Shown: piece by piece, positions 1 through 8,909 of the stretch
How positions within the stretch are numbered: the stretch's first letter is position 1
Layout: each line of letters starts with the position of its first letter
Assembly: GCA_038562555.1 (NCBI GenBank)
Contig: JBCFBK010000019.1
Span: 27,164-91,163, forward strand
DNA length: 64,000 nucleotides
Direction of reading: 5' to 3'
Source of the DNA: JBCFBK01 sp038562555
GTDB taxonomy: Bacteria > Bacteroidota > Bacteroidia > Bacteroidales > Prolixibacteraceae
Translations under genes and position numbers: made by a program
The notes under the pieces: model-generated
Seen by the model: the letters and a program-made list of their open reading frames with translations, nothing else
Told to the model about the DNA's origin: nothing
Databases searched by the model: none

Positions 1-676
1 GGTATTTCAGCATACTGGCCACCAGGTGATCAGGAGAACGAATAATATTAATCATGTTGATCAGTTGTTCCCGATCGCTCTGATCGGTTGTTTCACCCAG
101 TTTCTCTTCAAGCCGGGATGCAACCGAAAGCATTGATTCCCGGATGTTACCGCTGCCCAGTGTCACAATCATGCCGTTAATATCAACATCTCCTGAAACC
201 GTACCGGACGTATCTTTATCCATGACAAGCGCCTCCTTCTGCGAGGCGGAATCGGAAAGGCTTTTCTGAATTGAATCTGAAGTTATCGTTTCCCCAAGAC
301 CAGGAAGAGGGGCATCGAGGACCTGTTTCAACCCCTTGTTCGTCCAGATCTCCAGCAACAAAAACAGGAAGAAACTCAGGAATATGAAAATCCGGAGCGG
401 TGGAGCGTACCTGGCTCTTCTTCCCTTAAAGAACTCAACAGTTAAGAAGCCCGGCCTCAAAAGCAAATCACGAAAAGTATGAAAAAACCTGGAATCGAAT
501 GAGAAAAAATTGCCCATAAAATCGTAAAATACAAATCCCATAGGCCGGTCAAATTCAGTGGCCGACTGACCGCAGGAAGGACAATAATATCCCTGAAACT
601 CCTGATCGCAGTTTGGACAGGCATGTATTCCCAGGTCTGCAACCGGCAGTTTACTCGTTTTAAACCACTTTTTCAT
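1..676 (-). CDS. DUF3667 family membrane protein (3' end beyond window)
   Basis: An open frame runs from an ATG at 676 off the left edge, giving about 225 residues without a stop. The N-terminus carries a CPNC...CPSC zinc-ribbon-like pair (Cys about 20, 23, 32, 35). A conserved region follows with a hydrophobic segment near residues 90-112, then a Ser/Asp-rich linker. This layout matches the DUF3667 family of Bacteroidota, whose function is unknown. The start overlaps the end of the upstream cvpA-like gene by 17 bases, so the two are very probably cotranscribed and translationally coupled. The C-terminal part, where further membrane segments would be expected, is missing because of the window edge. 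Confidence 0.75.
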   Translation of the reverse strand, partial: MKKWFKTSKLPVADLGIHACPNCDQEFQGYYCPSCGQSATEFDRPMGFVFYDFMGNFFSFDSRFFHTFRDLLLRPGFLTVEFFKGRRARYAPPLRIFIFLSFFLFLLLEIWTNKGLKQVLDAPLPGLGETITSDSIQKSLSDSASQKEALVMDKDTSGTVSGDVDINGMIVTLGSGNIRESMLSVASRLEEKLGETTDQSDREQLINMINIIRSPDHLVASMLKY

Positions 677-1190
677 CGTTCTTGTCTTCTTTTGCAGGTA
701 TACCTTCATTCCTGAACTCGAGAAAAGGGAACAGGGATGGTGCGAAATTTTTAAGCGGTTCATAGACCTGCGAATTCTTCTTGTCTTCGCCTGAAATAAT
801 CTCGTTATCACTGTCAAAACGATCAAAAAGAACCAGCAGAATACTCAAAATGAAGGCTGCTTTCAAAATCCCAAAAAACAAACCGGCCACATGGTTCAGG
901 AATCCCAGGGCAATGGCATCCACTAACTTATCCAAAGCCATCCCGATAAGATGAACAACAAGAACAATGATCAGTAAGGTTATAAAAAAGGAGATCAGGT
1001 TCAGGTGTTCCGGATGCCATGAAAATGTATTTTCAATAAATCCGGCGATGTAACCGGAAAAATGGATCCCGCCCCACACGCCCAGAATCAACGCCGCAAG
1101 CGAGGCAAGTTCATAAATAAAACCCTTTATGAAACCGCGTATCGCAGCAACAAAAAGTAAAAGCCCGAGCAAAATGTCGATGTAGTTCAT
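660..1190 (-). CDS. cvpA: CvpA family inner-membrane protein
   Basis: This 176-residue protein has four hydrophobic segments: one after MNYIDILLG, one around LASLAALILGVWGG, one around FFITLLIIVLVVHLIG and one around GLFFGILKAAFILSILL. It ends in a charged cytoplasmic tail. That is the CvpA layout; the family is linked to colicin V production and envelope homeostasis in enterobacteria, but its biochemical role is unknown. I chose the ATG at 1190 because the frame upstream of it reads into non-conserved, non-hydrophobic sequence. The stop lies inside the start of the DUF3667 gene, so the two form an operon. Confidence 0.85.
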   Translation of the reverse strand: MNYIDILLGLLLFVAAIRGFIKGFIYELASLAALILGVWGGIHFSGYIAGFIENTFSWHPEHLNLISFFITLLIIVLVVHLIGMALDKLVDAIALGFLNHVAGLFFGILKAAFILSILLVLFDRFDSDNEIISGEDKKNSQVYEPLKNFAPSLFPFLEFRNEGIPAKEDKNDEKVV

Positions 1191-1508
1191 GTTTTGTGAA
1201 TATGGTAAAATTGAAAACTGCCTAATTGTTAATCTGCAAGTTCGTTCCCCGCCGGCGGCCTTTCCTGCAAAAATAGAAAATTTATCCGCCCTGCACTGCA
1301 ACGCGATTTAAAAAAGAAAAGCTTTCCCGAAAAGAAAATAACTGGCCTTCAGAACGATGTCCACGTCTGGCGGATTAATTAACCGGAAACCGGAAAAAAT
1401 TATCCCGCGCAGACCATGTGTTCAACTTAATTTTAAAATAAACACAGAGAAATTTACCATCTTTATCCTGAAAAAAGTAATTTCGTTTTGAACAGAAAAT
1501 AACATTCT
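1191..1508. other. Divergent intergenic region, no gene seen
   Basis: These 318 bases separate the leftward cvpA-like gene from the rightward GH3 gene and must hold both promoters. TAATTTCG near 1480 is one base from the Bacteroidota -7 consensus TAnnTTTG and could serve the GH3 gene, but I see no convincing -33 partner. I found no small ORF, tRNA or strong hairpin. Confidence 0.4.
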
Positions 1509-3020
1509 ATGCCGATTTTGAACTCGATTATCAACTGGATAAATTTTAAGCGGATTTATGAAATAGACCTTTTCAAGGAACATCCGGTTGAAACACAACG
1601 TGAAGTGCTCTTTGAACTATTGGACGAAGCAAAAAATACGGCTATTGGTGAAAAATATGATTTCAGCACCATCACGACGGAAGCGGAATTCAAGAATCGG
1701 ATACCCCTGCAACGCTATGAAGATTTCGCGCCGTTTGTCGACCGGTTAATGAAAGGCGAAAAAAATCTCTTGTGGCCCGGAGAGATCAAATGGTTCGCGA
1801 AATCATCGGGAACGACCAACGATAAGAGCAAGTTTATCCCGGTCAGCAAACAATCGCTTGAGGATGTTCACTACCGGGGGGTTAAAGATGTTTTTGCCAT
1901 TTACTTAAAGAATAATCCTGAATCGAAGGTACTTTCAGGGAAAACCCTCATTCTTGGAGGAAGCCATCAGATTAACCAGTTCAATAATAATTCCTACTAT
2001 GGTGACCTTTCCGCCATTTTACTTGAAAACACTCCCTTTTGGTCTGACTTTTACAGGACACCTGCAACCGAGGTGGCCCTCATTGAGGAATTTGAAGAGA
2101 AAGTTGAAAAAATAATCGAGCAATCGGTTCATGAAAACGTGACAGCTCTTTCGGGCGTCCCTTCCTGGTATCTGGTCCTGCTGCGACGTGTCCTTGAAAC
2201 GACGGGTAAAAACAATATTCTGGAAGTATGGCCCAATCTGGAAGTGTTCATTCACGGCGGGATTAAGTTTGATCCGTACCGCGAACAATTCAGGAAAATA
2301 ATTCCTTCAGCTTCCATGAGGTATATGGAAACCTATAACGCCTCAGAAGGATTTTTTGCCATACAGGACGATCCGCTGACCGATGACATGCTCCTGATGC
2401 TTGATTATGGTATTTATTATGAGTTTATCCCGATGGACCGGTTCCACGACGAGAATCCACCAGCGCTTTCGCTCGATGAGATTATACCCGGAGAGAATTA
2501 TGCCATGGTGATCAGCACCAACGGCGGTTTATGGCGATACCTGATAGGCGATACGGTCCGGTTTACATCAAAAAACCCGTACCGGATCAAAATTACCGGA
2601 AGAACGAAGCACTTCATCAATGCGTTCGGGGAAGAACTGATCGTCGACAATGCGGAGGAAGCTTTAAAGACAGCGTGTGCGCGAACCCACGCCAATATTC
2701 GGGAGTACACCGCCGGCCCGATATTCATGTCTGACGACAACAAAGGAGCTCATCAATGGATCATCGAATTCGATCAGGAGCCGGACGATCTGGACCATTT
2801 CATTTCTGTGCTTGACGGAACACTGAAAACACTGAATTCCGACTATGAAGCCAAAAGGCACAAAAACCTGACGCTCGAACGTCCCGATCTGATTGTAGCC
2901 CCCAAAAATCTGTTTTACAAATGGATGAAGGCCCGGGGAAAGATGGGTGGGCAAAATAAAATACCGAGGTTATCGAACGACCGCAAATACCTTGATGAGC
3001 TTTTGGATCTTTTCGATTAA
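1509..3020 (+). CDS. GH3 family acyl-acid-amido synthetase-like protein
   Basis: This 503-residue protein belongs to the GH3 branch of the ANL adenylating superfamily. The phosphate-binding SSGTT motif lies at residues 99-103, a YNASEG motif in the middle of the chain, and GLWRYLIGDTV followed by KITGRTKHFINAFGEEL in the C-terminal half. These are the ATP/AMP-binding motifs of the family. Plant GH3 enzymes conjugate amino acids to auxin or jasmonate. The bacterial homologues are widespread in Bacteroidota, but their substrates are not established. There is no signal peptide, so it is probably cytoplasmic. The deoxynucleoside kinase follows after 92 bases on the same strand. Confidence 0.88.
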   Translation: MPILNSIINWINFKRIYEIDLFKEHPVETQREVLFELLDEAKNTAIGEKYDFSTITTEAEFKNRIPLQRYEDFAPFVDRLMKGEKNLLWPGEIKWFAKSSGTTNDKSKFIPVSKQSLEDVHYRGVKDVFAIYLKNNPESKVLSGKTLILGGSHQINQFNNNSYYGDLSAILLENTPFWSDFYRTPATEVALIEEFEEKVEKIIEQSVHENVTALSGVPSWYLVLLRRVLETTGKNNILEVWPNLEVFIHGGIKFDPYREQFRKIIPSASMRYMETYNASEGFFAIQDDPLTDDMLLMLDYGIYYEFIPMDRFHDENPPALSLDEIIPGENYAMVISTNGGLWRYLIGDTVRFTSKNPYRIKITGRTKHFINAFGEELIVDNAEEALKTACARTHANIREYTAGPIFMSDDNKGAHQWIIEFDQEPDDLDHFISVLDGTLKTLNSDYEAKRHKNLTLERPDLIVAPKNLFYKWMKARGKMGGQNKIPRLSNDRKYLDELLDLFD

Positions 3021-3112
3021 ACGAGCGCAAAGACCAAACGTAGTTTGAGGCTTTGCCGAATGGGAGAAAAGACTAATGCCAATGAACTTATGCAATAACT
3101 AAAACTAACGCC

Positions 3113-3727
3113 ATGTACATCGCCGTCGCCGGAAACATTGGGGCCGGAAAAACAACACTGACCGAGCTCTTGTCCAAACATTACAGATGGACCGCCAACT
3201 ACGAATCGACCGAAGACAACCCTTACCTCAACGATTTTTATGAGGATATGCAGCGTTGGTCGTTCAATCTGCAGATTTATTTTCTCAATTCGCGCTTCAG
3301 CCAGCTCTTGAGCATTCTTCATTCAGGGGCAACGGTTATCCAGGACCGCACCATTTATGAGGATGCCGAAATTTTCGCTCCTAATCTTCATGCTATGGGG
3401 CTCATGTCGACGCGCGATTTTCTGAACTACAAGAGTCTGTTCGATCTGATGAGTAAACTAATCAAGGCCCCGGACCTCCTGATTTACCTGAGGGCAGGTG
3501 TCCCGACACTGGTAAACCAGATCCAGCAACGCGGACGGGAATATGAAAATTCGATCCGGCTTGACTACCTGAAGCAGCTCAATGAACGCTATGAGGCGTG
3601 GATCAATCGTTATAAAGGAGGAAAGGTACTGATCATCAATGTTGACAAGACCGATTTCATTAATAACCCGGAAGATTTAAGCAGCGTAATCGATAAAATC
3701 GACGCTCAGATTTATGGATTATTCTGA
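3113..3727 (+). CDS. Deoxynucleoside kinase (dNK/dAK-dGK type)
   Basis: This 204-residue kinase opens with the P-loop GNIGAGKTT at residues 7-15. A DRTIYED motif follows, equivalent to the DRS/ERS catalytic motif of the family, and an Arg-rich lid RGREYE appears near residue 140. Length and motifs fit bacterial deoxyadenosine/deoxyguanosine kinases, which phosphorylate salvaged deoxynucleosides with ATP in the cytoplasm. Base specificity cannot be read from the sequence. It may be transcribed with the GH3 gene; no terminator is visible between them. The convergent neighbour is a PfkB kinase. Confidence 0.9.
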   Translation: MYIAVAGNIGAGKTTLTELLSKHYRWTANYESTEDNPYLNDFYEDMQRWSFNLQIYFLNSRFSQLLSILHSGATVIQDRTIYEDAEIFAPNLHAMGLMSTRDFLNYKSLFDLMSKLIKAPDLLIYLRAGVPTLVNQIQQRGREYENSIRLDYLKQLNERYEAWINRYKGGKVLIINVDKTDFINNPEDLSSVIDKIDAQIYGLF

Positions 3728-3802
3728 TACAGACAGAAACCATCTATTCATTTTACCAATTTGTCAAATCGTTCCGGTTCCTTCTCTTTGTTCCGGTTAC
3801 CG

Positions 3803-4804
3803 CTACAGGTTTTTCCGCAGCCGCTCCGCTTCCTGCAGAATTTCAGGCCAGCTCTCGTCCGGAATTTTAGCACCCGCCACCTGAATAACCTTGCTGGCCA
3901 TAACGGATCCGAGTTTACCGCAATTACTAAGGTTAAATCCATTTGCCAGCCCGTATAAAAAGCCGGAGGCATAAACATCACCTGCTCCGGTTGTGTCGAT
4001 GCTTTCTACCTGAGGTGTTGCAACTTGGAGAAAAGTATCGCCTGAGCGGACCAGTGAACCTTTCCTCCCTGTTTTAACAACAGCAATTTCGCACTGACGG
4101 GCAATCTCACAAACTGCATCGTCGGGATCAAGTCCGGTGTACGCCTTCGCTTCTTCTTCGTTTGCAAATACGATATCCACGTACTCGGCAATCAAGTGCT
4201 GCAGGAATTCAAGATTTGCCTCGACCACGTTATAGCTGGCCATGTCGAGTGAGACTTTCAGTCCGGAACGTTTTGCGAGTTGCAGTACACCTTCAATCAG
4301 TTTATGATTAAATACCAGATAACCCTCGATATGCAGATAGTCGTAACCTTCGAAGATTTCAGAGGAAAGCTCATCTGCCAGCAATTCACTGGCTGCTCCC
4401 AGATAAGTTGCAAAAGTGCGTTCTGAATTGGGTGAGATGAGCGCCGCTGCCACTCCGGTGGGAATATCACCGTACAGCAAATGTGTCCGGATCATCAGCC
4501 GTTCAAATTCAGTCTTGAAGAACCGGCCCATTTCGTCATTACAGATCTTACCAATAAAACCGCCCGATCCCTTTAGCTGACCAATAGCTCGAATGGTATT
4601 CGCAGCCGACCCGCCTGTTTCGATCGTGCGTGTCAGCCCGGTTGTCGAATCAAGTATGATTTTCGAAAGGTCTGCCCCGACAAGGGTCATACTTCCTTTC
4701 GACAGTCCGAAAAATTCAAGCAACTGATCATCTTCCAGCCGGACCAGGATATCAACCAGGGCGCTTCCGATACCGGCAATCGATTTTTGGGTTTTTCTGT
4801 TCAT
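3803..4804 (-). CDS. PfkB family carbohydrate/nucleoside kinase (adenosine kinase-like)
   Basis: This 333-residue ribokinase-fold protein has the N-terminal GIGSALVDI strand, the TGGSAANTIRAI sugar-binding signature and the C-terminal DTTGAGDVYASGF motif. The last of these contains the catalytic Asp and the anion hole. Length and motifs resemble the adenosine-kinase-like branch; the true substrate is uncertain. The first possible start in frame is a TTG, but the ATG at 4804 directly precedes conserved sequence and is preferred. A terminator-like hairpin at 4855-4882 separates it from the phosphoesterase gene upstream. Confidence 0.88.
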   Translation of the reverse strand: MNRKTQKSIAGIGSALVDILVRLEDDQLLEFFGLSKGSMTLVGADLSKIILDSTTGLTRTIETGGSAANTIRAIGQLKGSGGFIGKICNDEMGRFFKTEFERLMIRTHLLYGDIPTGVAAALISPNSERTFATYLGAASELLADELSSEIFEGYDYLHIEGYLVFNHKLIEGVLQLAKRSGLKVSLDMASYNVVEANLEFLQHLIAEYVDIVFANEEEAKAYTGLDPDDAVCEIARQCEIAVVKTGRKGSLVRSGDTFLQVATPQVESIDTTGAGDVYASGFLYGLANGFNLSNCGKLGSVMASKVIQVAGAKIPDESWPEILQEAERLRKNL

Positions 4805-4854
4805 AGGGCGCAAAAATAATAAAAAAGCGTTACTCGCATGAACGATACAGATGT

Positions 4855-4882
4855 AAAAAGGCTGCCCTTTTTGGACAGCCTT
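4855..4882 (-). terminator. Rho-independent terminator after the 4905 phosphoesterase gene
   Basis: Read on the minus strand, AAGGCTG and CAGCCTT form a stem that is followed directly by a T-run. It lies 22 bases past the stop codon of the endonuclease/exonuclease/phosphatase gene. Confidence 0.75.
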
Positions 4883-4904
4883 CAGTCATGGAACTGTATT
4901 GTTC

Positions 4905-5744
4905 TTATAAAACGGCTTTAATAACTACCGGCTGGTGATCGGAGGGAAACTTCTGATCATAGCTGTCGGTGAGTACGCCGTATTTCAGCACTTTGATCTG
5001 ATCGCTGACAAAGATATAGTCGATCCGGTTCTTCATCGGCGCGTTGTAATTGAAACTATTAAATGTTCCGGCAGGTCCGTAAGGCGCCATTTCTGTTACC
5101 TCATAGGAGTCGCGAAGCAAAGATTTCATTGTTTTGATCTGTTCCGTTTCAGGAGTGGAATTCAGGTCGCCCACGCAAAAAACAGGAGCGGCACCGGCAA
5201 TTTCAGTGATTTTCTTCACCATTAGCTTACCCGATTCAACCCGTGCTTTCACACCCTGGTGATCAAAATGAACGCTAAAAAAATAAAAGTCCTTTTTTGT
5301 TTTAAGGTCTTTGAACTTTGCCCATGAACAAATTCGGTTACAACAGGTCGCATCCCAACCCTTACCGGGTTTTTCGGGCGTTTCGCTCAGCCAGAAGTCG
5401 CCGTTTTCCAAAAGCTTAAACCGATCTTTCCTGTAAACGATAGCAGAATGTTCGCCTGCCTGTTTCCCGTCGTCCCGGCCGGCGCCGACAAAAGCATATT
5501 CATTCATTTCGACCAGGTCGTTTAGTTGTCCAATAAACCCTTCCTGCGTACCGAAGATATCAAACCCGTGAAAACGGACCAGCCCTTTCACCTGTTCTTT
5601 CCGGTTAGACCACGCGTTTACCCCATCCCCGGGATTATTCATGCGCAGGTTATAGGTAGCAACGACGATTGGTTCATTTGACCGTGCAAAAGCTGCCCCT
5701 ACGGCAATCATTAAAGCTGTAAATAGTAAAATAGTCTTCTTCAT
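4905..5744 (-). CDS. Secreted endonuclease/exonuclease/phosphatase family protein
   Basis: This 279-residue protein has a clear signal peptide ending near AAFA. The full catalytic set of the superfamily is present: Asn in ATYNLRMN, Glu in GTQEGF, His in FSVHFDH, the DxN pair in VGDLNST, RIDYIFVSD, and the final Asp-His in PSDHQPV. It therefore hydrolyses a phosphoester outside the cytoplasm. Members act on nucleic acids, sphingomyelin or inositol phosphates, and the sequence does not decide between these. It is the last gene of a same-strand run of phosphoesterases linked to a SusCD transporter, which suggests phosphate or phospho-compound scavenging. Confidence 0.88.
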   Translation of the reverse strand: MKKTILLFTALMIAVGAAFARSNEPIVVATYNLRMNNPGDGVNAWSNRKEQVKGLVRFHGFDIFGTQEGFIGQLNDLVEMNEYAFVGAGRDDGKQAGEHSAIVYRKDRFKLLENGDFWLSETPEKPGKGWDATCCNRICSWAKFKDLKTKKDFYFFSVHFDHQGVKARVESGKLMVKKITEIAGAAPVFCVGDLNSTPETEQIKTMKSLLRDSYEVTEMAPYGPAGTFNSFNYNAPMKNRIDYIFVSDQIKVLKYGVLTDSYDQKFPSDHQPVVIKAVL

Positions 5745-5850
5745 TATCGTTTATTTTCTAATATAGATTTTTCATCTTATTTTATCATACCGTATATCAA
5801 GCTACCCATAACAAAAAAACCGCTTTCTTTTCCGGAACGATCGTTGCCTT

Positions 5851-7035
5851 TTACCTCCCTTGTTTTTTTCGCGGAATACTCAGCGAATCGATCAAACGGC
5901 CCTGGTCACTGACGATCTGTATATCCAGCTCCTCTTCTCCGGCGGTGGCTTTCACCACTGAGTTATTGGCATTAACAATAACAGGAAACCCCTGTTCGCC
6001 CTTTGCCTCCTTTTTTATATACCGGTGCAGGTGACCACAAAACATGACATCGACTCCGGCATTATTCAATAAAGGTAAAAATTTTTGTTCTATTTCCTTT
6101 TCCCCATGCCACCCGCCGAACGGAGGCATATGTACGACAACAACTTTATAAGGAGCCTCGCGGAACAACGCTGTTTGAAGCGCCTCCTTCAGCCATTCGG
6201 CCTGCTGCGTCCGATAGGCGTCGAAAGCAACAATCCCGCTGTATTCGATGTCTGAATCAGGTTTATCTTCCCCACAGTCAAGCACAACGAAACAAACAGG
6301 TCCCTGACGGAATAAACCGTACAGCTTTCCGTTAATTCCGGGAAAATAATCAGCGAAGCGATAGGCAAAATTCCCTCTGGTCTCGTGATTGCCGCGTGCA
6401 TAATAAACAGGGATTTCACGGGCAAACAACTTCACCGAAGTATCTGCAAAACCGGCAAAGAGTTGATCTTCGCTGATAATATCGCTCACCATATCGCCAT
6501 TAAAAAAAACCAGGTCTGTTTTTGACAAGGATGTATTCTTCAGCAGATTGGTCATGAGTTCATTATTGCCGTGAATATCATTCAGAATGAGAAACGAGAC
6601 ATCCTCCTTAACCCGGCTATTTGTCGTAAAAGTCAGTGGCCTGGTCCGGTAAACGCTACTTGCCGCTACTCTCCCGTAATTAACCAATGTACCACTGTGG
6701 CTAAGGACTTCCTGTGAATAAATCCGGTAGCGGTAGGTGGTTCCCGGCTTCAGATTTACAAGGCGGACGGCGTGAACCGCCGATACCTTTTTGAAACCGT
6801 GCGGCGCAGAAAAGTATTTTGGTCTTTCAGTCAGGTAAAAATGACTACTGTCGTTTGGAGCAAGTTCCACCCAGGCGATTCCGTTCTTATTGGTGGTCCA
6901 CATAATCGTGACCCCATCCTCACACATATCCTGCAGATAAGGGCCGTGGGTAATCCGAAAGGGATCTTCCTGAGGAAAGGCATTGAGAAAAGAGAGGGTC
7001 GTGAATGCAAGTATAAAAATTAGTCGTTTCATCAT
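5851..7035 (-). CDS. Secreted calcineurin-like metallophosphoesterase with purple-acid-phosphatase-type N-domain
   Basis: This 394-residue protein starts with a signal peptide cleaved near AFPQ. A fibronectin-type-III-like purple acid phosphatase N-domain follows, at about residues 25-135. The metallophosphoesterase domain shows every metal ligand motif: NDIHGN, NGDMV, RGNHET, VVHMPP and CGHLHRY. It should be a dimetal phosphomonoesterase or phosphodiesterase in the periplasm or at the cell surface. It lies downstream of susD on the same strand, but a strong hairpin at 7074-7104 intervenes, so expression may depend on read-through or a separate promoter. Confidence 0.9.
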   Translation of the reverse strand: MMKRLIFILAFTTLSFLNAFPQEDPFRITHGPYLQDMCEDGVTIMWTTNKNGIAWVELAPNDSSHFYLTERPKYFSAPHGFKKVSAVHAVRLVNLKPGTTYRYRIYSQEVLSHSGTLVNYGRVAASSVYRTRPLTFTTNSRVKEDVSFLILNDIHGNNELMTNLLKNTSLSKTDLVFFNGDMVSDIISEDQLFAGFADTSVKLFAREIPVYYARGNHETRGNFAYRFADYFPGINGKLYGLFRQGPVCFVVLDCGEDKPDSDIEYSGIVAFDAYRTQQAEWLKEALQTALFREAPYKVVVVHMPPFGGWHGEKEIEQKFLPLLNNAGVDVMFCGHLHRYIKKEAKGEQGFPVIVNANNSVVKATAGEEELDIQIVSDQGRLIDSLSIPRKKQGR

Positions 7036-7073
7036 AAAGCATATTAGCGTGGTGTGAATTTAGAATTATCTTA

Positions 7074-7104
7074 TTAAAAAGTTGCCTTTGTGGCAACTTT
7101 TTAA
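7074..7104. terminator. Bidirectional terminator hairpin after susD-like gene
   Basis: A perfect 13-base inverted repeat (TTAAAAAGTTGCC and its complement) surrounds a 5-base loop, with A and T runs on either side. It sits 3 bases past the susD stop on the minus strand. Confidence 0.85.
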
Positions 7105-7106
7105 TT

Positions 7107-8906
7107 TCAGTAACCCGGATTCTGGACCAGCTGATCGTTTTTATTCAACTCGTCGCGCATGATGGGCAAAAAGTAGGCTTTGTCGTTCCAGGTATGATTT
7201 TCGAACGGGACATGCGTAACAATTGGCGTTGTTGCTGTTGTATGATCGGGGTTCATCTTGTAGACTACGTTCGCCACATGAATGGGCGCATAGGCCAGTG
7301 GTCCGATCACCCATCTGCGCACATCGAAAAACCGGTGTTCTTCAAAGGCTAGTTCGATTCTCCGCTCATTACGATATCGCTCTCTCAAAGCTGCACCTGA
7401 TTCGGTCACTCCCGGAAGGCCCGCCCTTTTTCGGACCATATTGATATAAAGCCTGGCTTCATCATCCTGCTGGAGTTCAATACAAGCCTCCGCGTAGTTC
7501 AGGAGTATTTCAGCATAACGAAAGAAGCGCCAGGTAACAGCCTGACGAACGTACTGGGCATCGATAGCCGGATCAACGTATTTACGGCAGTAATAGCCGG
7601 TATACGAACCATTCCAGTCCTCGACTGTACTCTTACGGGTGTCTACCCCATAAACTTCCACCATCTTATTTGCTGCCGCATCCCAGGTTTCCCACTTTCC
7701 CGTTTGAATCCGGTTGAGCGGATCAAGTCCCCTGACATCGTCCGGACGAACCCTCCAGGAAGCTCCGTTGTGAAGAATTGTCGCATAAAAACGTGGTTCG
7801 CGGTTTTGATAAGGGTTTGCTGCGTGACCAGGGTTGTTCCAATCAAATTTTGTCCCGTCAGCCATTTCATAATCGTCGACAAGATCTGCAATGGGCGCAT
7901 TTGTTCCCCAACCGTGATATCCGTTTGGCGAGGTGTAAAGACCAAAACGCTGCCCCATGTTCGTGGTAAAAAATTTTATAAATATATCTTCTTCTGTTTG
8001 CTGGGAAAGAAAAATACCATCCAGATTATCTACGATATTATCACTTGCCCCGGGTTCAGCTTTATACAATCCATACTGACCGAGATCAATAACTGCCTTT
8101 GCAGCATTTTTAGCCGCCTCCCAGCGTGCGCTGCGGTTAGAATCCGTGTAACGGATCAACTCCGGCTTTTCGTAGTTGCCAAAAACACCCGTATTATAGA
8201 GATCACTGGCAGCATAAAGCAAAACCCTTGATTTCAGCGCTAAAGCCGCGCCTTTTGTCGCCCTGCCGTTATTCACTCCGGTGTTTACCAACGGCAAAAG
8301 ACCTGCGGCCTTATCGCATTCTTCGACGATAAAACTAATGCAATCGGCATATGTACTGCGGGGTATTTTAAATTCATCGCTGAGTGAATATACGTTGTCA
8401 ATAAGGGGAATACCGCCATAGGTACTGGTAAGGTTGAAAAACAGCATTGCTCTTAAAAAATGTACTTCACCTGTCATCCGGTCTTTAACCGACTTTCCGT
8501 CGATAATTGCATCGGAAAATGGTACTTCATCTATTTTTGAGAAAAACAGGTTACAGTAACGAATGCTTTTATATACATCGCCCCACGACCTGTACCTTGA
8601 CATACTCCAGGCCGGTAAAACATCCTGTGTGATATTGCTGTTGTTAAAATTAAAGGAGGCGCTGTTTCCGCGATAGTGTGCTTCATCTACAATATTCGCT
8701 TTCATACGGCCATCAGTCAGGGGCTCGTCAAGCCTGAAATAAATTTGGTTAATAAACGTTTCGACCAAAGCCGGATCACTCCACACCGTTGCGTCAGAAA
8801 ACTCGGTCGACGATTCCGTATCCAGAAATTCCTGGTCGCAGGCAGTAATAAGGAATAATGTAAAACATGCGGCCAGACTAAAATATCGTATTTTCATCGT
8901 GTTCAT
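7107..8906 (-). CDS. SusD/RagB family nutrient-binding outer-membrane lipoprotein
   Basis: This 599-residue protein has a lipoprotein signal peptide with lipobox LITAC. The body is typical of SusD, including the conserved N-terminal FLDTES and the C-terminal FRYAEILLNYAEACIELQ helix followed by RKRAGLPGV and RRIELAFEEHRFFDVRRW. It is the surface-exposed ligand-binding partner of the SusC porin encoded just upstream; only 3 bases separate the genes. In this locus the surrounding phosphoesterases suggest a phosphorylated ligand rather than a plain glycan. That is inference from context. An in-frame ATG three codons later is an equally possible start. Confidence 0.95.
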   Translation of the reverse strand: MNTMKIRYFSLAACFTLFLITACDQEFLDTESSTEFSDATVWSDPALVETFINQIYFRLDEPLTDGRMKANIVDEAHYRGNSASFNFNNSNITQDVLPAWSMSRYRSWGDVYKSIRYCNLFFSKIDEVPFSDAIIDGKSVKDRMTGEVHFLRAMLFFNLTSTYGGIPLIDNVYSLSDEFKIPRSTYADCISFIVEECDKAAGLLPLVNTGVNNGRATKGAALALKSRVLLYAASDLYNTGVFGNYEKPELIRYTDSNRSARWEAAKNAAKAVIDLGQYGLYKAEPGASDNIVDNLDGIFLSQQTEEDIFIKFFTTNMGQRFGLYTSPNGYHGWGTNAPIADLVDDYEMADGTKFDWNNPGHAANPYQNREPRFYATILHNGASWRVRPDDVRGLDPLNRIQTGKWETWDAAANKMVEVYGVDTRKSTVEDWNGSYTGYYCRKYVDPAIDAQYVRQAVTWRFFRYAEILLNYAEACIELQQDDEARLYINMVRKRAGLPGVTESGAALRERYRNERRIELAFEEHRFFDVRRWVIGPLAYAPIHVANVVYKMNPDHTTATTPIVTHVPFENHTWNDKAYFLPIMRDELNKNDQLVQNPGY

Positions 8907-8909
8907 GGA

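Noticed and set aside
457..642. 61-codon hydrophobic open frame on the minus strand
   Set aside because: It is out of frame with the continuous DUF3667 reading frame (676 to the left edge), which carries the CPNC/CPSC motif.
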